Positions 60,663-64,000 of a stretch of 64,000 nucleotides of DNA are shown piece after piece. Numbering within the stretch: the stretch's first letter is position 1; every line of letters begins with the position of its first letter. Source of the stretch: Mycobacterium sp. ACS1612 (GTDB lineage Bacteria > Actinomycetota > Actinomycetes > Mycobacteriales > Mycobacteriaceae); the NCBI RefSeq assembly GCF_001667505.1, contig NZ_LZHZ01000018.1, positions 186,001-250,000 of the forward strand, in the 5' to 3' direction. The position numbers and the translations under genes are program-made. Below the pieces are notes generated by a model. The model was not told the origin of the DNA, ran no database searches, and saw only the letters and a program-made list of their open reading frames with translations.

Positions 60663-60995
60663 CTAACGATTAGCCAGCCAGCGTTTCACCTTGGAATCGG
60701 CCGGGTCGGCAACGTCGGCGAACTCGGGGTGCTTGTCGACATAGCCGGCGACCATGGGGCACACGGCGACGATTCGCAGCCCCGCATCGCGGGTGGCCTG
60801 CAGCGCCTCGGAGATGACGATCGTTCCCAGCCCGCGCCCACCGAACTCATCGAGCACCTCGGTATGCGGGAAGATCCGCTGGCCGTCGCGATCGGCGTAC
60901 TCGGTGAAGCCGACTTTCTGTCCGTCGACGGAGATGGTGAAGCGGTCGGATTCCTGAGTGACAGTGGTGGGTGCGCCGGTCTTGTCGGTGGTCAT
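60663..60995 (-). CDS. Small GNAT-type N-acetyltransferase (YjdJ-like)
   Basis: A 110-residue single-domain acetyltransferase: FTISVDGQKVGFTEYADRDG, FPHTEVLDEFGGRGLGTIVI (acetyl-CoA loop GGRGLG), and AVCPMVAGYVDKHPEFADV. This short GNAT class is common. ATG at 60995 has GAGGAG close upstream and lies 7 bases after the pirin gene, so it is in the same operon. Confidence 0.9.
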   Translation of the reverse strand: MTTDKTGAPTTVTQESDRFTISVDGQKVGFTEYADRDGQRIFPHTEVLDEFGGRGLGTIVISEALQATRDAGLRIVAVCPMVAGYVDKHPEFADVADPADSKVKRWLANR

Positions 60996-61002
60996 GCCTC
61001 CT

Positions 61003-61968
61003 CTATACCCCGGCATTGGGTCGCGGGCGCAACGTCGCATTTGGCAGCGGTGGTGCCGGCAGCCGCGATACCGCTCCCTGATATCCGTGTACCGCGCCGA
61101 AGCGGTCGTCGTGGTTCTGCCACAGTTCGCGATACGCCGCGATGTCGTCGTGGCTGCGCCCGACGAAGTTCCACCACATCACCATTTGCTCGGGGAACGG
61201 CGGACCGCCGAGCAGCACCACCCGGGCCGGCGACTGGCCCCGGTTGGCCACGTGCAGCCGCTCGCATCCGATCTCCTGGAACGCGAGGTCGGCCACGTCC
61301 AGCCGCGTGCCCGCGACCTCCACGCTGCCCTGATCGAGCAGCACCCCGTGCTCGAATGCGGGATCGACCTCGAGGCTCAGGTCCGCACCCGGGTCCAGGT
61401 CGAGCTGCGCGCCGAGCAGTGGGGTGAAGGTGTGCACGGGGGAGCGGTCGCCCTCGAGCTCGCCGAGGAAAACCCGTACCGTGGCGTCGCCGAGCCGTCG
61501 CGGCGGGGGCGCGTAGTGCGCGAAGTCGCGGTCGGTGTCGCGGTCGGCGTCGGGCAGCGCCACCCACAGCTGGACACCGTGCAGCACAGTGGTGGCCGCG
61601 GTCGACACCTCGGAGTGGCAGATGCCCGCGCCCGCGGTCATCAGGTTCAGCTCTCCCGGCCGCACCATCGCGTGCACTCCGGCGCTGTCGCGGTGTTCCA
61701 CCTCGCCGCTGAAAAGCCAACTGACAGTTTGCAATCCGGTGTGCGGATGCGGCGGTACGTCCATGCCGGTGCCGCCCCGCACGTCGTGCGGACCGTAATG
61801 GTCGGCGAAACACCACGCCCCGATCAGCGACCGTTCCCGCTGGGGCAGGGTGCGGCGCACCTTGATGGCGCGCGGGCCACCGAGCGGCACCTCACGAGGG
61901 TGCAGTACGCCCGCGAACGGCAAAGCGGCACAGGCGACTTCGGAGGGCGCTGGCTCGGTGTTGCTCAC
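61003..61968 (-). CDS. Pirin family protein
   Basis: A 321-residue bicupin. The metal-binding motif is PPHPHTGLQTVSWLFSGEVE followed by HRDS, then AGAGICHSE; the second cupin ends with GGPPFPEQMVMWWNFVGRS. Bacterial pirins act as quercetinases or bind partner enzymes; role here unknown. Followed by the small GNAT gene. Confidence 0.92.
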   Translation of the reverse strand: MSNTEPAPSEVACAALPFAGVLHPREVPLGGPRAIKVRRTLPQRERSLIGAWCFADHYGPHDVRGGTGMDVPPHPHTGLQTVSWLFSGEVEHRDSAGVHAMVRPGELNLMTAGAGICHSEVSTAATTVLHGVQLWVALPDADRDTDRDFAHYAPPPRRLGDATVRVFLGELEGDRSPVHTFTPLLGAQLDLDPGADLSLEVDPAFEHGVLLDQGSVEVAGTRLDVADLAFQEIGCERLHVANRGQSPARVVLLGGPPFPEQMVMWWNFVGRSHDDIAAYRELWQNHDDRFGAVHGYQGAVSRLPAPPLPNATLRPRPNAGV

Positions 61969-61984
61969 CCACCCACGGTAGCCC

Positions 61985-62389
61985 TCAGCCGGAGTCGGTC
62001 ATCGCGGAACGGATGACGTCGAGGTCGTGATCGCTGATCTTGAACACTCCGGCTCTGAACTTGTATCCCCAGCGTGCCGGATCCTCGATGAACTCGAGCT
62101 TGTCGATCAGCGGGCGAATCGGAGTCTCGGCGCACTCCAGAAAATCGACGGTGCGTCGCCACGTCTGGAAATCCTGATAGGGCTCGTCGTCGACGACCTG
62201 GCCGATCGCGGTGAACGCCTGCAACGGCTCACCCTTCGGATAATCGGTCTTCGGCGAGTAGAAGACGATCCAGTCCCCCTTGGCCATCTTCTTCAACATG
62301 TGCGGCTTGCCGTGGTTGGCCTGTGTGAAGCGGCCCCGCACCCCACGCAGTACGTGGTCACGGCTGACGGTGTTCATCCATGCAGTCAT
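61985..62389 (-). CDS. EVE domain protein (UPF0310)
   Basis: A 134-residue EVE-domain protein: NTVSRDHVLRGVRGRFTQAN, KKMAKGDWIVFYSPKTDY, FTAIGQVVDDEPYQ, then IRPLIDKLEFIEDPARWGYK. EVE domains belong to the PUA-like fold and often bind modified bases. As a lone gene in the core chromosome a housekeeping role is more likely than restriction. ATG at 62389 has only a weak ribosome site. Confidence 0.9.
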   Translation of the reverse strand: MTAWMNTVSRDHVLRGVRGRFTQANHGKPHMLKKMAKGDWIVFYSPKTDYPKGEPLQAFTAIGQVVDDEPYQDFQTWRRTVDFLECAETPIRPLIDKLEFIEDPARWGYKFRAGVFKISDHDLDVIRSAMTDSG

Positions 62390-62460
62390 GTCCGCACGGT
62401 AAGCCGGATCGCCGACAGATCGACGCCGGTGTGCACGGCCTGTGGATAACATCGGACGCC

Positions 62461-64000
62461 ATGCCCGAGGACCCCATGCGCGACGACTACGCGGAGTTGT
62501 TGAGACGGCGCGCGCTCACCGAGGATGCGGCCCGTCCCGACGCCGTCGAGCGCAGGCACGCCGCAGGTGGGCGCACCGCCCGCGAGAACGTCGACGATCT
62601 CGTCGACCCGGGTTCCTTCGTCGAGTACGGCCGCTTCGCCATCGCAGCGCAGCGATTCCGCCGCGACGTCGACGACTTGATCGCGCGCACCCCAGCCGAC
62701 GGACTCATCGCGGGCACGGCCCGCATCAACGGCGGCGCGTGCGCCGTCCTGTCCTACGACTACACGGTGCTCGCGGGTACGCAGGGCGCGCTGGGACACC
62801 GCAAGAAGGACAGGCTGTTCGAACTCATCGAGCGGATGCGGCTACCCACGGTGTTCTTCGCCGAAGGCGGCGGCGGACGTCCCGGCGACACCGACTACCC
62901 GACGGTCTCGGCGCTGGACGTCCGCGCCTTCAAACTGTGGGCGGCGCTGTCGGGACTGGTGCCGCGGATCGCGATCGTCAAGGGCCGCTGCTTCGCCGGT
63001 AACGCGGTCATCGCTGGATGCGCCGATCTGATCGTGGCCACCGAGGACGCGTCGATAGGCATGGGCGGACCCGCGATGATTGCGGGCGGGGGCCTCGGGG
63101 ATGTGGCCGCCGACGACGTCGGCCCGATCTCGATGCAGGCGCCCAACGGCGTCGTCGACGTCGTGGTGGCCGACGAGGCCGAGGCCGTCGCGGTGACCAA
63201 ACGGCTGCTCGGCTACTTCCAGGGCACGACCGCACCCGGGCCGGCCGGCGACCAAACTTGTTTGCGCACAATGATCCCGGAGCGCGAACGGCGTGCATAC
63301 AAGGTGAATCCGATCATCGAGACGTTGGCCGACGAAGGCTCGGTGACGCTTCTGCGCGAGGGCTTCGCAAGAGAGATGGTTACCGCACTGGCCAGGATCG
63401 AAGGCCGCGCGGTCGGCGTCATCGCGAACAACACCATGGTGATGGCGGGCGCGATCACGGCCGCGGCTGCCGACAAAGCCGCCCGATTTCTGCAACTCTG
63501 CGACGCCTTCGGGTTGCCGGTGGTGTCGCTGGTCGACTGTCCGGGCTACATGGTCGGGCCGGCGGCGGAGGCAGAAGCGTTGGTGCGCCGCGCTTCTCGC
63601 ATGTTGGTGGCCGGCGCCGCACTGCGTGTGCCGTTGGTGGCGGTGGTGCTGCGCCGCGGCTACGGGCTTGGCGCACAGGCGATGGTCGGCGGCAGTCTGC
63701 ACGAGCCGCTGCTCACGCTCGCGTGGCCCGGCGCCCACCTCGGTCCGATGGGACTGGAGGGCGCGGTCCGGTTGGGGCTGCGCAAGGAACTCGAGAAGAT
63801 CGTCGACGACGCCGAACGCGAGGAACGGGTTCGGCAGGCGACCGCCGCGGCGGAAGCAAATGCCAAGGCGCTCAACGCCGCTGCGCTGTTCGAAATCGAC
63901 GACGTGATTGATCCCGCCGACACCCGCAGCCTGATCGCCGCGACTCTGTCCGCCGCTGCGGCAGAGCCTCAACCGCGCCGCGACCATCGGTTCGTCGATA
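62461..64000 (+). CDS. Acyl-CoA carboxylase carboxyltransferase subunit, 3' end missing
   Basis: A gene open from ATG 62461 to the window end, 513 codons without a stop. The protein is a biotin-dependent carboxyltransferase (AccD/MmdA-like): ENVDDLVDPGSFVEYGRF, INGGACAVLSYDYTVLAGTQ, HRKKDRLFELIERMRLPTVF, GRCFAGNAVIAGCADLIVA, then the second half with ARIEGRAVGVIANNTM, LPVVSLVDCPGYMVGPAAE and GYGLGAQAMVGGSLHEP. It moves a carboxyl group from biotin to an acyl-CoA; which one is unclear. The gene is divergent from the EVE gene by 71 bases. Confidence 0.9.
   Translation, partial: MPEDPMRDDYAELLRRRALTEDAARPDAVERRHAAGGRTARENVDDLVDPGSFVEYGRFAIAAQRFRRDVDDLIARTPADGLIAGTARINGGACAVLSYDYTVLAGTQGALGHRKKDRLFELIERMRLPTVFFAEGGGGRPGDTDYPTVSALDVRAFKLWAALSGLVPRIAIVKGRCFAGNAVIAGCADLIVATEDASIGMGGPAMIAGGGLGDVAADDVGPISMQAPNGVVDVVVADEAEAVAVTKRLLGYFQGTTAPGPAGDQTCLRTMIPERERRAYKVNPIIETLADEGSVTLLREGFAREMVTALARIEGRAVGVIANNTMVMAGAITAAAADKAARFLQLCDAFGLPVVSLVDCPGYMVGPAAEAEALVRRASRMLVAGAALRVPLVAVVLRRGYGLGAQAMVGGSLHEPLLTLAWPGAHLGPMGLEGAVRLGLRKELEKIVDDAEREERVRQATAAAEANAKALNAAALFEIDDVIDPADTRSLIAATLSAAAAEPQPRRDHRFVD

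Noticed and set aside
61985-62389. EVE protein as part of a modification-dependent defence system
   Set aside because: It is a single-domain gene among ordinary core genes with no nuclease or helicase partner.

Overview
The window is a high-GC actinobacterial chromosome segment with the gene order of the mycobacterial replication-origin region: cwlM end, parB, parA, rsmG, jag, yidC, yidD, rnpA, rpmH, then dnaA, oriC, dnaN, gnd, recF, a DUF721 gene, gyrB, gyrA, a DUF3566 gene, tRNA-Ile and tRNA-Ala. After an insertion it resumes with cwsA, ppiA, a PH-domain gene, crgA, a DUF881 gene, trpG/pabA, pknB, pknA, pbpA, rodA, pstP, fhaB and fhaA. The gnd gene between dnaN and recF and the protein sequences point to a rapid-growing Mycobacterium (Mycolicibacterium type). 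The species cannot be fixed from the sequence alone.

Layout. 1-6730: left arm of the origin, mostly minus strand, holding chromosome partition (ParAB with two parS sites), rRNA methylation, membrane-protein insertion and tRNA processing. 6730-9350: dnaA and oriC, with DnaA-box-like sites on both sides of dnaA. 9350-18870: replication, recombination and gyrase genes on the plus strand. 18924-19199: two tRNA genes with a tiny DLW-39-like gene between them.

19156-34911: an integrated mobile element of about 15.7 kb in the 3' end of tRNA-Ala, bounded by a 47-bp exact repeat. It has a tyrosine integrase, an XRE repressor with a divergent excisionase-like gene and two matching operator repeats, an ATPase, several small unknown genes and a decayed HNH nuclease. 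No capsid, tail, portal or lysis gene was recognised, so it looks like a phage satellite or small integrative element. Its right half is cargo on the minus strand: a DUF3800 protein, an AbrB-like protein with a membrane protein, and a three-gene unit of a coiled-coil protein, a DUF4041/GIY-YIG protein and a 1164-residue SIR2 protein. That trio is the best candidate here for an undescribed anti-phage system.

34912-51132: a small secreted protein, an unknown membrane protein and L-serine dehydratase, then the conserved cell-wall and signalling block. The run rodA-pbpA-pknA-pknB is tightly packed, with ATGA overlaps at rodA/pbpA, pbpA/pknA and pknA/pknB; phosphatase PstP and the FHA proteins read the same phospho-signals. 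51133-64000: ordinary accessory genes (lipoprotein, TetR, molybdopterin oxidoreductase, two F420-type oxidoreductases, ferritin-like protein, subtilisin-like protease, thioesterase, GNAT, pirin, EVE protein) and a carboxyltransferase gene cut by the window end. Several strong intergenic inverted repeats stand out.
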